Part shown: in pieces, positions 18,325-26,844 of the stretch
Numbering within the stretch: position 1 is the stretch's first letter
Layout: the number at the start of each line of letters is the position of its first letter
From: JAICNG01 sp035249985
GTDB lineage: Bacteria > Gemmatimonadota > Gemmatimonadetes > Gemmatimonadales > Gemmatimonadaceae
Assembly (NCBI GenBank): GCA_035249985.1
Contig: DATFFP010000029.1
Span: 42,979 to 106,978 of the forward strand
Length of the DNA stretch: 64,000 nucleotides
Direction: 5' to 3'
Made by a program: the position numbers and the translations under genes
The notes under the pieces: generated by a model
Database searches by the model: none
What the model saw: only the letters and a program-made list of their open reading frames with translations
Told to the model about the DNA's origin: nothing

Positions 18325-18447
18325 AACTGCGTACTGCGTACTGCGTACCGCGTACTAAAACCCTCGGGAGGCTACGAAGGCCAATCGTGGCTTCCCGAGG
18401 GTTCTAGTACGCAGTACGCAGTACGCAGTTCGCAGTTCGCAGTTCGC
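18325..18447. repeat. convergent-gene hairpin, 7-nt repeat (GCAGTAC/GCAGTTC)
   Basis: The left arm begins at 18325 with ACTGCGT-type heptads and ends in ACCCTCGGGAG. The right arm (18391-18447) mirrors it with GCAGTAC three times then GCAGTTC three times. The inner stem CCCTCGGGA pairs with TCCCGAGGG. It occupies the whole gap between the convergent VOC and amidohydrolase genes, so a bidirectional terminator role is plausible. Confidence 0.9.
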
Positions 18448-18452
18448 CGTGG

Positions 18453-19397
18453 TCACTTCCTCCGCAGCAGCCTCCCTGCCCGCGTCCAGTACTCCCCTTC
18501 GAGCCCGAGCCGCTGCTTCACCAGGGCGTCGCGCTTCATCCAGTTCTTCTCGCGCAGGAGTGCGAGCGCCCCGGTGAGGCCGACTCGCCGGAGCGGCGGC
18601 AGCGGCAGAATAGGCCAATCGCTGCCGTGCACGAGCTTGTCGCGCACCACGTCGTCCTCGAGCAGGCGGCGCCAGCCATACGACCGCGTGGGGAGGTTCA
18701 ACGCCGAGGTGTCGCCGTAGCAGTGCTCCCACTCGCGCGCCATCCGCATGAACGAGTCGACGTGACAGCTCTCGCCATAGAACGACTTCGTTCCGCAGTG
18801 CGCCATGATCACCGTAACGCCTCGCTCCAGAGCTGGCGTCAGAAGCGCAGGATCCGCCACGTGCGCATTCGCCGTCGGCAGCGTGCGCTCCCAGCCGGTG
18901 TGGCTCAGCAGCGGAATCTTCAGGTCCGCCAGCGCCTCATAGAATGGAACGCACCGCGCGTCCGACGGATCGATGTCCTGCGTGATCGGCAGCCACTTGA
19001 TGAGCACCGCGCCGTCACGCGCCACGCGCTCGAGCTCTTGCACCGCGTCGCGCCGATACGGATGGATCGACGCGCCGTACAGGAGGCCCGGATATTTGCG
19101 CGTGACGTCGCGAACGTAGTCGTTCCCCACCTCGAAGTGCGTGCGCGCCGCGTCGCGCTTGCCCGCGGCGTCATGCACGGCATCGAAGGCGAGCACGACC
19201 GCCGCGTTCACCGGATTCGCCTCGGCCACCGTCCGCGCGAGCAGCTCCTCGAGGGTGCGCTCGGTGTTCACGTCCTCGCCGACGAGGCCGAACTTCCAGC
19301 GCATGAAGCGAAATGGCAGGCTGTCCAGCAGCGTTCGCGACATGTACCCGTGTCCGGGCGTGAACGCGCTGAGGTGCACGTGACAGTCGACGATCAC
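18453..19397 (-). CDS. amidohydrolase (amidohydrolase 2 / TIM-barrel metal hydrolase)
   Basis: The 314-residue protein opens with the metal motif D-C-H-V-H. Further metal ligands lie in L-S-H-T-G-W, the M-A-H-C-G loop and the late H-G-S-D-W. Family members are decarboxylases or hydrolases of cyclic and aromatic compounds. The start overlaps the end of the upstream chemoreceptor gene by 4 nt (ATGA), so the two are translated together. It is the third gene of a binding protein, chemoreceptor and amidohydrolase operon. Confidence 0.87.
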   Translation of the reverse strand: MIVDCHVHLSAFTPGHGYMSRTLLDSLPFRFMRWKFGLVGEDVNTERTLEELLARTVAEANPVNAAVVLAFDAVHDAAGKRDAARTHFEVGNDYVRDVTRKYPGLLYGASIHPYRRDAVQELERVARDGAVLIKWLPITQDIDPSDARCVPFYEALADLKIPLLSHTGWERTLPTANAHVADPALLTPALERGVTVIMAHCGTKSFYGESCHVDSFMRMAREWEHCYGDTSALNLPTRSYGWRRLLEDDVVRDKLVHGSDWPILPLPPLRRVGLTGALALLREKNWMKRDALVKQRLGLEGEYWTRAGRLLRRK

Positions 19398-21106
19398 ACC
19401 GCGGCCGTCTTGAGGTTGTCGACCAGACCCTTGAGCTGCGTCGACGTCTGCAGCAGATGCGATGACGCCGAGCTCATCTGCTCACAGGCCGCGCTCTGCT
19501 CCTGGGTCGATGCACTCACCTGCTGCGCCGAGCTCGCATGGTTCTCCGCCGTCTTGGCGATGGACATCACGCTCGTCGCGGCTCCCTGAACGGCATCGGC
19601 ATTTCCCTGTGCGGCGATGGCGACGTCATGCGCGGCCACGCGCGTTCGCTCGGCCGCATCCGCGATGGCGGTCAGCGCCTCGTCGATGTCACGCGACACG
19701 AGCTCGATCTCGGCCACGCGCGCCACACCGACCTTCATCGCCTCGGTCGTGCTCGCGACGCGCTGCGACACGACCGTGGTCATCTGCACGATGTCGTTGG
19801 CCGCGGCTTGCGTCTGCTCGGCGAGCTTGCGCACCTCGTCAGCGACGACCGCGAAGCCCTTGCCGGCTTTGCCCGCGCGAGCGGCTTCGATGGCGGCGTT
19901 GAGCGCGAGCAGATTGGTTTGCTCGGCAATGCGGCTCACCGCTTCCACGAACCGATTGATGTCGGCCGCGGTCGCGTTCAGCGCCTTCACTTCGGCGGAG
20001 GCGGTCTGAACGGTGTCGCGGACGTCGGTAAGAATCCCGAGCGTGCGAACGACTTCGACGCGCTTCTCACCCGCGGATCGCGCGATGCCCTCCGCCAGCA
20101 CGTTCACCGCCTCGGCGCCTCCGAGAACGCTGTGTGCCGCATCGCGCATCGACTGAAGCGAGCTGTCGATCCAGCGCAGCTGCTTCACCTGCTTTTCCGC
20201 GCCCGCCGACACCTCGTTCATCGCGGTCGCGGTCTCACCAGCAGAGCCGGAGATCTGCTCCGTGACCGAGGAGAGGTCCCGAGCGGAAGCGGCGACGTCT
20301 TTCGCCGTCTGCGCGACAACCGACACGATGCGTGACAGCGACTCCGTGGTCTGGTTCATCACGCTGGCGAGGATGCGATATTCTCCGGGCATGTCGCCCG
20401 TGGTGCGCGCGGTGAAGTCGCCTTCGTTGAGCTGACGGGCGTGCGTCAGCAGGCGGTCGAGCGGGCGCGTGACCCGGCGCACGGTGCTGACGACGACGAT
20501 CAGCGCCAGCCCGAGGGCGGTGAGAATGACGAACCCGAGCGAGACGGCGCGCTTCACGGTCGCGCGCTCCAGGCGATGGGCCGCGTCCGCGACTTTACGC
20601 GCTTTCATCTGACCGAGTCGTTCGACGTCGCCGAGGAGCCGCGAGACCAGCGGCGCCGTCGCCTCGGCCTCTCTGAGCGCGACCTCGTGCCGGCCGAGAT
20701 CGGCCAGCCGGTGCGCGCGCGCGTAGCGGACCTCGATGCGGGAGAGCGTTGCATCGATCGCGGCGACGAGCGCGATCTCCTCCATCGTCTGCGAAGGCAG
20801 GTCGTTCATCGCGCGCTGAATCCGATGCGCTTCCCATCCCAGTCGTGTGAACGCCTGCCCCGCGGTCGAGTCACGGCCGTCGAGGTATCGTCGCGCGGCG
20901 GCGACTTCCTGGGCAATGCTCGACGCGAACTGCGACGAGAGTCGCGTCTCTTCCTGGACGGCATCGAGGGTGTTTCGAATTACGCCCGAGGTCGCGAACA
21001 TCGACCATCCGCCGATCACGCCAGCGATGACGATCATGACCGACAGGAGGACGAAGCCCGCGAGCAGAAGCCCACGGATCGTCTGAAACGGATCCCGCCA
21101 CCTCAT
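19394..21106 (-). CDS. methyl-accepting chemotaxis protein
   Basis: The 570-residue protein has an N-terminal membrane helix (about 12-35), a periplasmic helical sensor of about 150 residues, a second helix (about 190-212), a HAMP domain, and a cytoplasmic signalling domain with the hairpin tip sequence R-I-A-E-Q-T-N-L-L-A-L-N-A-A-I-E-A-A-R. Its gene overlaps the binding-protein gene upstream and the amidohydrolase gene downstream by 4 nt each. I infer that the periplasmic binding protein presents its ligand to this receptor. No other chemotaxis genes are in the window. Confidence 0.93.
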   Translation of the reverse strand: MRWRDPFQTIRGLLLAGFVLLSVMIVIAGVIGGWSMFATSGVIRNTLDAVQEETRLSSQFASSIAQEVAAARRYLDGRDSTAGQAFTRLGWEAHRIQRAMNDLPSQTMEEIALVAAIDATLSRIEVRYARAHRLADLGRHEVALREAEATAPLVSRLLGDVERLGQMKARKVADAAHRLERATVKRAVSLGFVILTALGLALIVVVSTVRRVTRPLDRLLTHARQLNEGDFTARTTGDMPGEYRILASVMNQTTESLSRIVSVVAQTAKDVAASARDLSSVTEQISGSAGETATAMNEVSAGAEKQVKQLRWIDSSLQSMRDAAHSVLGGAEAVNVLAEGIARSAGEKRVEVVRTLGILTDVRDTVQTASAEVKALNATAADINRFVEAVSRIAEQTNLLALNAAIEAARAGKAGKGFAVVADEVRKLAEQTQAAANDIVQMTTVVSQRVASTTEAMKVGVARVAEIELVSRDIDEALTAIADAAERTRVAAHDVAIAAQGNADAVQGAATSVMSIAKTAENHASSAQQVSASTQEQSAACEQMSSASSHLLQTSTQLKGLVDNLKTAAV

Positions 21107-22191
21107 TTCTGCGACTCCGGTACGAGCGCGCCATGCCGCACGCGCGTCATCACGAAGCTCTTGCCAATGGGATCGCCGTTCTTGTGGAAGGCGATCGGAC
21201 CGGTAACGCCGGTGATCGCGGTGCGCGAACCCAGCCCGGCGAGAAACTCGCGAACGCGAGGGCGGCTCGCGCCTTGTTTCGCCAGTGCGCGGGCGATCAC
21301 CATCGTCGCGTCGTAGGCGAGCGCGGAGTTTCCGTCCGGCAACCGCTGGTTTTTGGCCAGGAAGGCCTGCACGAAGCGCCGGACTTCTGGTCTCGTGTCG
21401 GCATCCGTGAACGGCGCGCCGACGTATGCGCCTTCTGCGGCGGCCGTGTCAGCGACGACTCCGGTCCATCCATCGCCGCCGAGGAAGCGCGCATTGAGCG
21501 ACTGCCGCTTCGCCTCGCGCAACAGCGCCATGCCCGAGGCTTCCGTCCCGGCGACGAACACGATCTCCGGCGACTTCAGCTTGTAGAACGAGACGAAAGG
21601 CTCGAAGTTCTGATCGCCGGCATCGGTGATCGGGTCGATGCTGATGATCTCGCCCGGGAAGCTGCGGCGAAACGCGTCGGTGAGCCCACGCCCGTACGCG
21701 TTGTTCTCGTAGAGGATCGCCGCGCGCTGCGCGCCGAGCCTCGCGGCGAAGCGGGCGAGATCGATGCCGTTCGCCGAGTCGGACGAGATGACGCGGAAGA
21801 CCCAGGGCGACACGCCGGTGAGATCGGGCGATGTGGCGGTGGTCGCCAGCGCGGCCAGATGTCCGTCGTAGATCCTCGCGGCAGCGACCATCGCGCCCGA
21901 GTTCACGTGTCCGACGACGGCCGAGATGTTGATGTTGGCGACGAACTCCTGCGCGATCTTGGCCGCGGTTTCCCCGTCGCCCTCGTCATCGCGATAGATG
22001 ACCTCGAGCTTGTGACCGTCGATGCCGCCGTTGGCGTTGATCTCATCGACGGCCAGCTCGATGCCTAACCGGTTCATCTGTCCGTAGCCTTGCTTCCACG
22101 GGCCCGCGGCGGCAATGACGTAGCCCGTCGCATGCTGCTGACAGGCGAACATCGTGAGGCAGGCGAGCGCGATCAGAGCGCGGCGTGGCAA
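21103..22191 (-). CDS. periplasmic binding lipoprotein, branched-chain amino acid (LivJ-type) family
   Basis: The TTG at 22189-22191 has GGAGG 7 nt upstream and gives 362 residues with a lipoprotein signal ending M-F-A-C. The frame could start earlier at another TTG (22242) but with no ribosome binding site. The fold is a type I periplasmic binding protein with G-H-V-N-S-G-A-M and A-I-L-Y-E-N-N-A-Y-G-R-G-L. No permease or ATPase gene follows; the next gene, overlapping by 4 nt, is a chemoreceptor. This suggests a sensory rather than a transport role. Confidence 0.85.
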   Translation of the reverse strand: MPRRALIALACLTMFACQQHATGYVIAAAGPWKQGYGQMNRLGIELAVDEINANGGIDGHKLEVIYRDDEGDGETAAKIAQEFVANINISAVVGHVNSGAMVAAARIYDGHLAALATTATSPDLTGVSPWVFRVISSDSANGIDLARFAARLGAQRAAILYENNAYGRGLTDAFRRSFPGEIISIDPITDAGDQNFEPFVSFYKLKSPEIVFVAGTEASGMALLREAKRQSLNARFLGGDGWTGVVADTAAAEGAYVGAPFTDADTRPEVRRFVQAFLAKNQRLPDGNSALAYDATMVIARALAKQGASRPRVREFLAGLGSRTAITGVTGPIAFHKNGDPIGKSFVMTRVRHGALVPESQK

Positions 22192-22441
22192 GACGGGTCC
22201 TCCGTTCGCGGCTATGAGGGAAGCAAACGGATGACGAGGCAAAGGTGACCGCAGTCACGCGTAAAACGCGGTCGCGGTAGCGCTTCGGGCGGTTGGCAGC
22301 TAGATTGATTCAGCGACGTAACGCGCATGTCTGCGCGGACACCTCCTGATGGATACAGGGGCCTGCCACGACTCGTGCGGGTCCCTGTTTGCGTTTCGCG
22401 CGTGTCCTCGGCGTCACCTGTCCCGTACATTTGGAGGAAAC

Positions 22442-22660
22442 GTGGCGAAGCATGATATGGTGGAGATGGATGGAGTGATTTCGGACGTGCTTCCGAGCGC
22501 CATGTTTCGTGTGGCCCTGGACAACGGCCACTCGGTACTGGCGACGATCGCGGGCAAGATGCGGCGCTTTCGCATCCGGGTGCTCACCGGCGACCGCGTG
22601 AAGGTCGAAGTGTCGCCCTATGACCTTACCCGCGGCCGAATCACCTTCCGGCACAAGTAG
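22442..22660 (+). CDS. infA: translation initiation factor IF-1
   Basis: The 72-residue product is the exact IF-1 length: an OB fold with G-V-I-S-D-V-L-P-S-A-M-F-R-V and L-T-G-D-R-V-K-V-E-V-S-P-Y-D-L-T-R-G-R-I. It binds the ribosomal A site during initiation. The GTG start at 22442 has GGAGG five nt upstream (TTTGGAGGAAAC). It stands alone, not next to ribosomal protein genes. A long leader (about 22290-22441) contains a hairpin but no recognised motif. Confidence 0.98.
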   Translation: MAKHDMVEMDGVISDVLPSAMFRVALDNGHSVLATIAGKMRRFRIRVLTGDRVKVEVSPYDLTRGRITFRHK

Positions 22661-22674
22661 GGGCTTTGGCTGAA

Positions 22675-22711
22675 CCGCCCCGCACGGAGCCTCCGTGCGG
22701 GGCGGTTTGCG
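22675..22711 (+). terminator. intrinsic terminator of infA
   Basis: A perfect 15-bp G+C-rich stem, CCGCCCCGCACGGAG (22675-22689) against its complement (22691-22705), is followed by TTTGCGCTT. Confidence 0.9.
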
Positions 22712-22978
22712 CTTATGGGCATTCGGGTTCTGTTCCGGCCGCGATCAGCCCGGAGTCATCGAGGGCCGGTTAATGAACCGCAGAAAACCGCAATCGGACG
22801 GAGATCGTCTTCCACCGTTTAGCCTGCCCCCGCGTCCAATGGCCGCAATTGCTGCAACAACACCAAGTCGGCGGCACTTCACTCATCTGCGCCATTGGAC
22901 GCGGGAACGAGCATACGCGAGAGAGGAATTCTCGGCGTTTGCGGGGCGCGCTCGACAACTCGGATGCACCCCGCCAGT
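22706..22978. other. gap with a widely spaced inverted repeat, no gene supported
   Basis: Fifteen-nt arms CCCGCGTCCAATGGC (22829-22843) and its exact complement (22891-22905) flank a 47-nt spacer. A weak 107-codon frame crosses the infA terminator and this repeat; its composition does not resemble a protein, so I do not call it. Confidence 0.6.
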
Positions 22979-23737
22979 TCAGCGTACGGACCATCCGCCG
23001 TCTACGGTAAGGATGTGACCGTTGACGTAGTCGCTCGCCGATGAAGCGAGGAACACGACCGCTCCCGCGACATCGTTAGGGTTCCCCCAGCGCCCAGCGG
23101 GAATGCGGCTCGTAATGTCCCGCTCCCTGGCTGGCGTATCGCGTAACTCCCGCGTGTTGTCGGTGATGAAATAGCCCGGCGCGACGGCATTCACCTGAAT
23201 ACCGTGCGGCGCCCACTCGTTGGCGAGCGCCTTCGTCAGCCCGGCGACGGCATGTTTGCTCGCCGTATAGGCGGGAACGAGGACGCCGCCGGTGAACGAG
23301 AGCAGCGATGCGATGTTGACGATCTTCCCGGCACCTCGCTCGATCATGCTTCGCCCCAGCCGCTGCGAGAGCACGAAGACCGAGTCGAGGTTGGTGCGGA
23401 GCACGTGATCCCAGTCGTCGAAGGAGTAGTCGACCGCGGGCGCGCGCCGAATCGTGCCGGCATTGTTGACGAGAATGTGGATGGCGCCTGCGTCGCGCTC
23501 CGCGGCATCGGCCATGGCGAGGAGCGCGGCACGGTCCGAGACGTCGGCGTCCAGCTCCCACGCCTTCCGTCCGAGCGCGCGAATCGCCGCAGTCGTCTGG
23601 CGCGCGCCGCCGGGACGGCTGCTCGAGCACACCACGTCGGCGCCCGCCCCGGCGAGACCCTCGGCGATGGCGCGCCCGAGCCCGCGACTCGCCCCCGTGA
23701 CCAGCGCGATCTTCCCCTCGAGCGAGAATGCGTTCAC
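22979..23737 (-). CDS. SDR-family dehydrogenase, KduD-like
   Basis: The 252-residue protein has the NAD(P)-binding T-G-A-S-R-G-L-G, N-N-A-G, a catalytic Ser in N-I-A-S-L and Y-T-A-S-K. Its N-terminus (A-F-S-L-E-G-K-I-A-L-V-T-G) matches the pattern of KduD, the 2-deoxy-gluconate or 2-dehydro-3-deoxy-gluconate dehydrogenase of hexuronate catabolism. The gene is isolated, so the exact substrate is not supported by neighbours. Confidence 0.85.
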   Translation of the reverse strand: MNAFSLEGKIALVTGASRGLGRAIAEGLAGAGADVVCSSSRPGGARQTTAAIRALGRKAWELDADVSDRAALLAMADAAERDAGAIHILVNNAGTIRRAPAVDYSFDDWDHVLRTNLDSVFVLSQRLGRSMIERGAGKIVNIASLLSFTGGVLVPAYTASKHAVAGLTKALANEWAPHGIQVNAVAPGYFITDNTRELRDTPARERDITSRIPAGRWGNPNDVAGAVVFLASSASDYVNGHILTVDGGWSVR

Positions 23738-23791
23738 CGACGCAGCGCGAGGGTGGTGAGAATGAAGGCGGCCACGCCTTTATGGATCACA

Positions 23792-23864
23792 CTGGGGCGG
23801 GTGGATTCGAACCACCGATCTCCGGATTAACAGTCCGGCGCTTTGCCAGCTCAGCTACACCCCA
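23792..23864 (-). tRNA. tRNA-Asn (anticodon GTT)
   Basis: The minus strand folds as a cloverleaf. The acceptor stem TGGGGTG pairs with CGCCCCA, the D arm begins TAGCTGAGC, the anticodon stem CCGGA/TCCGG encloses CTGTTAA (anticodon GTT), and the T arm is GGTGG TTCGAAT CCACC. CCA is not encoded. A TATTAT box lies at 23878-23883 on the minus strand, a plausible -10, without a clear -35. Confidence 0.97.
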
Positions 23865-24008
23865 CCACGCCCGAAAGATAATACCTGCGGCGTCCCCGCG
23901 AGAAATGAGGTCATTCTCATAAAGGGAGCACCGCGCGTGACGGCCATTCGACCGCACACGTCTAAACCAAGGCACATCAAGCACTGTCACCACCCGTGGA
24001 GGCACGCC

Positions 24009-24464
24009 GTGGCGCGATCGAAGCCAACACCAACACGCGCACGAAAGACACCCAAATCTGGTCGCGCGAAAACGCCGATCAGATCGCAGGAGTCCACCCG
24101 GCCAACGGTCCTCCTCGTCGATGACGATGCGAAGGTACGGTCGTCGATTCGGCGCCTGCTCGAGAAGCTCGACTATCGCGTGATCGAAGCCGCGGACGCC
24201 GATTCAGCGCTCGCGTTGATCGCCAGCGCCAGCACGCCGACCGATCTCGTCCTCACCGACATTGTGTTGCAGGGCATGAGCGGTCGCGAGCTCGCGGTGA
24301 GGCTCTCCATTGAGCATCCCGGTGTCCGCCTGCTACTCATGTCTGGCTACTCGGCCGACACCATGCAGCTCAAAGAGGGTGAGGTTGCCAGATTCCTCCA
24401 TAAGCCCATCTCGCTCGACGCCCTCGCCGCGCGCGTCTCCGGAGCCCTGCGAGGCGACGCCTAA
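24009..24464 (+). CDS. single-domain response regulator with basic N-terminal tail
   Basis: The GTG at 24009 has GGAGG six nt upstream and gives 151 residues; an earlier GTG at 23937 with AAAGGGAG is an alternative start. Residues 1-30 are a Lys/Arg/Pro/Thr-rich tail like a DNA-binding linker. The receiver domain (about 32-150) has the acidic pocket V-D-D-D, the phosphoacceptor Asp in L-T-D-I-V-L, the M-S-G-Y switch residue and the K-P-I loop. There is no output domain, and no kinase is adjacent. Confidence 0.9.
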   Translation: MARSKPTPTRARKTPKSGRAKTPIRSQESTRPTVLLVDDDAKVRSSIRRLLEKLDYRVIEAADADSALALIASASTPTDLVLTDIVLQGMSGRELAVRLSIEHPGVRLLLMSGYSADTMQLKEGEVARFLHKPISLDALAARVSGALRGDA

Positions 24465-24466
24465 GG

Positions 24467-24606
24467 GCGATTGCGGATTGCTGATTGCTGATTACTGATT
24501 GCTGATTGCGTACTGGCTCGACGTGAGGTGAGGGCTCCGATTTCGTTATCGGAGCCCTCACTCACATGGAGCAAATACGCAATCAGCAATCCGCAATCCG
24601 CAAATC
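24467..24606. repeat. convergent-gene hairpin, 7-nt repeat (GATTGCT/GCAATCA)
   Basis: The left arm carries GATTGCT-type heptads about six times (24468-24510) and the right arm GCAATCAGCAATCCGCAATC (24579-24606). The inner stem TGAGGGCTCCGA (24529-24540) pairs with TCGGAGCCCTCA (24549-24560) around TTTCGTTA. It spans the entire gap between the convergent response regulator and prolyl oligopeptidase genes. Confidence 0.92.
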
Positions 24607-24609
24607 GTT

Positions 24610-26748
24610 CTAAGGCGTCAGATCCACCCTCATTCCGGTGTTAGCGATCGCGAACGCCCACTGATCCGCCAGCTCCGCGATACGCTTGTCGGTCGGACGA
24701 TAGCCGTGCGACGTCATCGTCTCGACACGAAGCAAAATGGGCTTGTCGCATCCCTGCGCTTCCTGCAGCGCCGCCGTGTACTTGTACGAATGGCTGGGTA
24801 CCACGCGGTCGTCGTGGTCCGACGTCGTCACCATCGTCGCTGGATAGCAGGTGCCCGCGCGCACGTTATGCAGCGGTGAGTACGCCCGCAGGTACTTGAA
24901 CGCTGCCGTGTCCGAGGGCGCCCCATACTCGCTCACCCAGAGCGCGCCTCCAGTGAACTTGTCGTAGCGCAGCATGTCGAGCACGCCCACGGCTGGCAGC
25001 GCCGCCGCGAACAGGTCCGGCCGCTGCGTCATCGCCGCACCGACGAGCAGCCCGCCATTGGAGCCGCCAAGGATGGCGAGATGCTCCGGTGAGGTGTAGC
25101 CCTCGCGGACGAGCGCTTCGGCAACGGCAATGAAGTCGTCGAAAACGTTCTGCTTCTTGTCGAGCATCCCCGCCTTGTGCCACGCTTCTCCGTATTCTCC
25201 ACCGCCGCGCATGTTGGCGGTGACGTAGACGCCGCCAAGCTCGAGCCAGGCGGGCACGTCGGACCGATAATACGGCGTCTCGCTAATGGAGAAGCCGCCG
25301 TAGCCGTAGAGCAGCGTTGGATTCGAGCGATCGAGCGTGAGCCCCTTCCGCGCCGTCACGAAATAGGGAATGCGCGTCCCGTCCTTCGACGTCGCCCACA
25401 GCTGCTTCGTCTCATACCCTTCGACATCGAACTTCGAGCTGGCCGCCTCGAACGGCGTGCTCTGCTTCGTTCGATGGTCGTAGCGGAAGACCGTCGTCGG
25501 GTAGAGCGGCGACGTGTACGAGTAGAAGAGCTCCGGCGTGTCGTACCGCCCGGAGAGGCCGAACACCGAGCCGACTCCCGGCAGCGAGATCGTTCCCGCC
25601 GGGTTGCCCTTGGGATCGAACAGCTTCACCTCGCTCTTCACATCCACCAGGTACTGCACGGCGAGCTGCCCGCCCGCCAACGCCACGTTCTCGATCGCGT
25701 TCTTCGACTCGGGAATGATGGTCTGCCACTTGGCCGCGCCCGGGTCGCGCACATCCAGAGCGATCATTTTCCGGTTAGGCGCATCCTTGTCGGTCCGGAC
25801 GTAGAACGTCGTACCGACGTTGCCGATGTACGTGTACTCCGCGTCGTCATCCACGATCAGCGGCTTCACCGGCGCACCGATGTTCGGCTCCATCGGGTCG
25901 CCCAGCGTCTTCACGTACAGCCGGTTCCGTGGATCCGCTCCGCGATAGACCGCGATCACCAGGTAGCGGCCGTCCTCGGAGACATCGCCAATGGATAGCC
26001 AGGTCGGCAGGTCCTTTTGCCGATAGATCAGTTGATCCTGCGACTGCGGGGTTCCGACGCGGTGGTAGTAGAGCGCGTGGCCCGTGAGTGCGGCCTCGAG
26101 CTTCTTGCCTTTCGGAGGCTCCGGATAGCGCGAGTAGAAAAAGCCCTTTCCGTCATTCGTCCACTCGACGCCCGAGAACCGCACCCACCGCACACTGTCT
26201 CGCAGATCCCGTAGCGTCGTTAGGTCGCGCACGCGCAGCGTCTGCCAATCCGCGCCGCCCTCGGAGACGGCGTAGACGAGCTGCTTCCCATCGGGCGACG
26301 CCGTATATCCGAACAGCGCGGTCGAGCCGTCGGGCCACAGCTTGTTCGGATCGAGCACCACCCGTGGTGCACCGCTCAACGAGCGCCGCATGTACAAAAC
26401 CGACTGCTTCTGCAGTCCGCTGTTCTTTCTATAGAAGACGCGCCCGCCTTCGCGATACGGCAGCGACACCTTGGGATAGTCCCAGAGCTCGGTGATGCGT
26501 TTGCGCAGCGTCTCGCGGTACGGGAGCTTCTCGAGGTAGCCGTTGGTGACGGCGTTCTGCGCGCGAATCCACGCGACCGTCTCGGTGCTGCCGAGATTCT
26601 CCATCCACCGGTACGGATCGGGAATGGACGTGCCGTGGTAATCCTCGACGACGTCGCCCTTCTTGGACGCGGGATACTCGAGACGCTGGGCCTCCGCGAG
26701 GGACGCAAGGACAGCCGTGGCGATCAGGAAGAACGAGCGAAGTCTCAT
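24610..26748 (-). CDS. prolyl oligopeptidase, S9A family, exported
   Basis: The 712-residue protein has a signal peptide (hydrophobic residues 4-20, ending A-E-A-Q). It has the seven-bladed propeller region and a C-terminal alpha/beta hydrolase with nucleophile Ser in G-G-S-N-G-G, Asp in D-D-R-V-V and His in S-H-G-Y-R-P. It cleaves short peptides after proline. Periplasmic location is inferred from the signal. Length is normal (about 690-710). Confidence 0.95.
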   Translation of the reverse strand: MRLRSFFLIATAVLASLAEAQRLEYPASKKGDVVEDYHGTSIPDPYRWMENLGSTETVAWIRAQNAVTNGYLEKLPYRETLRKRITELWDYPKVSLPYREGGRVFYRKNSGLQKQSVLYMRRSLSGAPRVVLDPNKLWPDGSTALFGYTASPDGKQLVYAVSEGGADWQTLRVRDLTTLRDLRDSVRWVRFSGVEWTNDGKGFFYSRYPEPPKGKKLEAALTGHALYYHRVGTPQSQDQLIYRQKDLPTWLSIGDVSEDGRYLVIAVYRGADPRNRLYVKTLGDPMEPNIGAPVKPLIVDDDAEYTYIGNVGTTFYVRTDKDAPNRKMIALDVRDPGAAKWQTIIPESKNAIENVALAGGQLAVQYLVDVKSEVKLFDPKGNPAGTISLPGVGSVFGLSGRYDTPELFYSYTSPLYPTTVFRYDHRTKQSTPFEAASSKFDVEGYETKQLWATSKDGTRIPYFVTARKGLTLDRSNPTLLYGYGGFSISETPYYRSDVPAWLELGGVYVTANMRGGGEYGEAWHKAGMLDKKQNVFDDFIAVAEALVREGYTSPEHLAILGGSNGGLLVGAAMTQRPDLFAAALPAVGVLDMLRYDKFTGGALWVSEYGAPSDTAAFKYLRAYSPLHNVRAGTCYPATMVTTSDHDDRVVPSHSYKYTAALQEAQGCDKPILLRVETMTSHGYRPTDKRIAELADQWAFAIANTGMRVDLTP

Positions 26749-26808
26749 TGGGGTCTCCGAGGGACGAGCGTCGAAAGTGAGACGAGAATGCCGCGATTGG
26801 AAGAGGAA

Positions 26809-26842
26809 GCGCCAGCGCCTCCAGCGCCTCTAGCGCCTCGGC
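26809..26842. repeat. one-armed 9-nt repeat (AGCGCCTCC)
   Basis: Three to four 9-nt units (AGCGCCTCC, AGCGCCTCT, AGCGCCTCG) abut the stop codon of the chemoreceptor gene at 26845. The related CCAGCGC units form an inverted cluster at 56408-56552. Confidence 0.7.
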
Positions 26843-26844
26843 TT

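Noticed and set aside
22695..23018. 107-codon frame downstream of infA
   Set aside because: It begins inside the infA terminator and crosses the 22829-22905 inverted repeat; no start signal.
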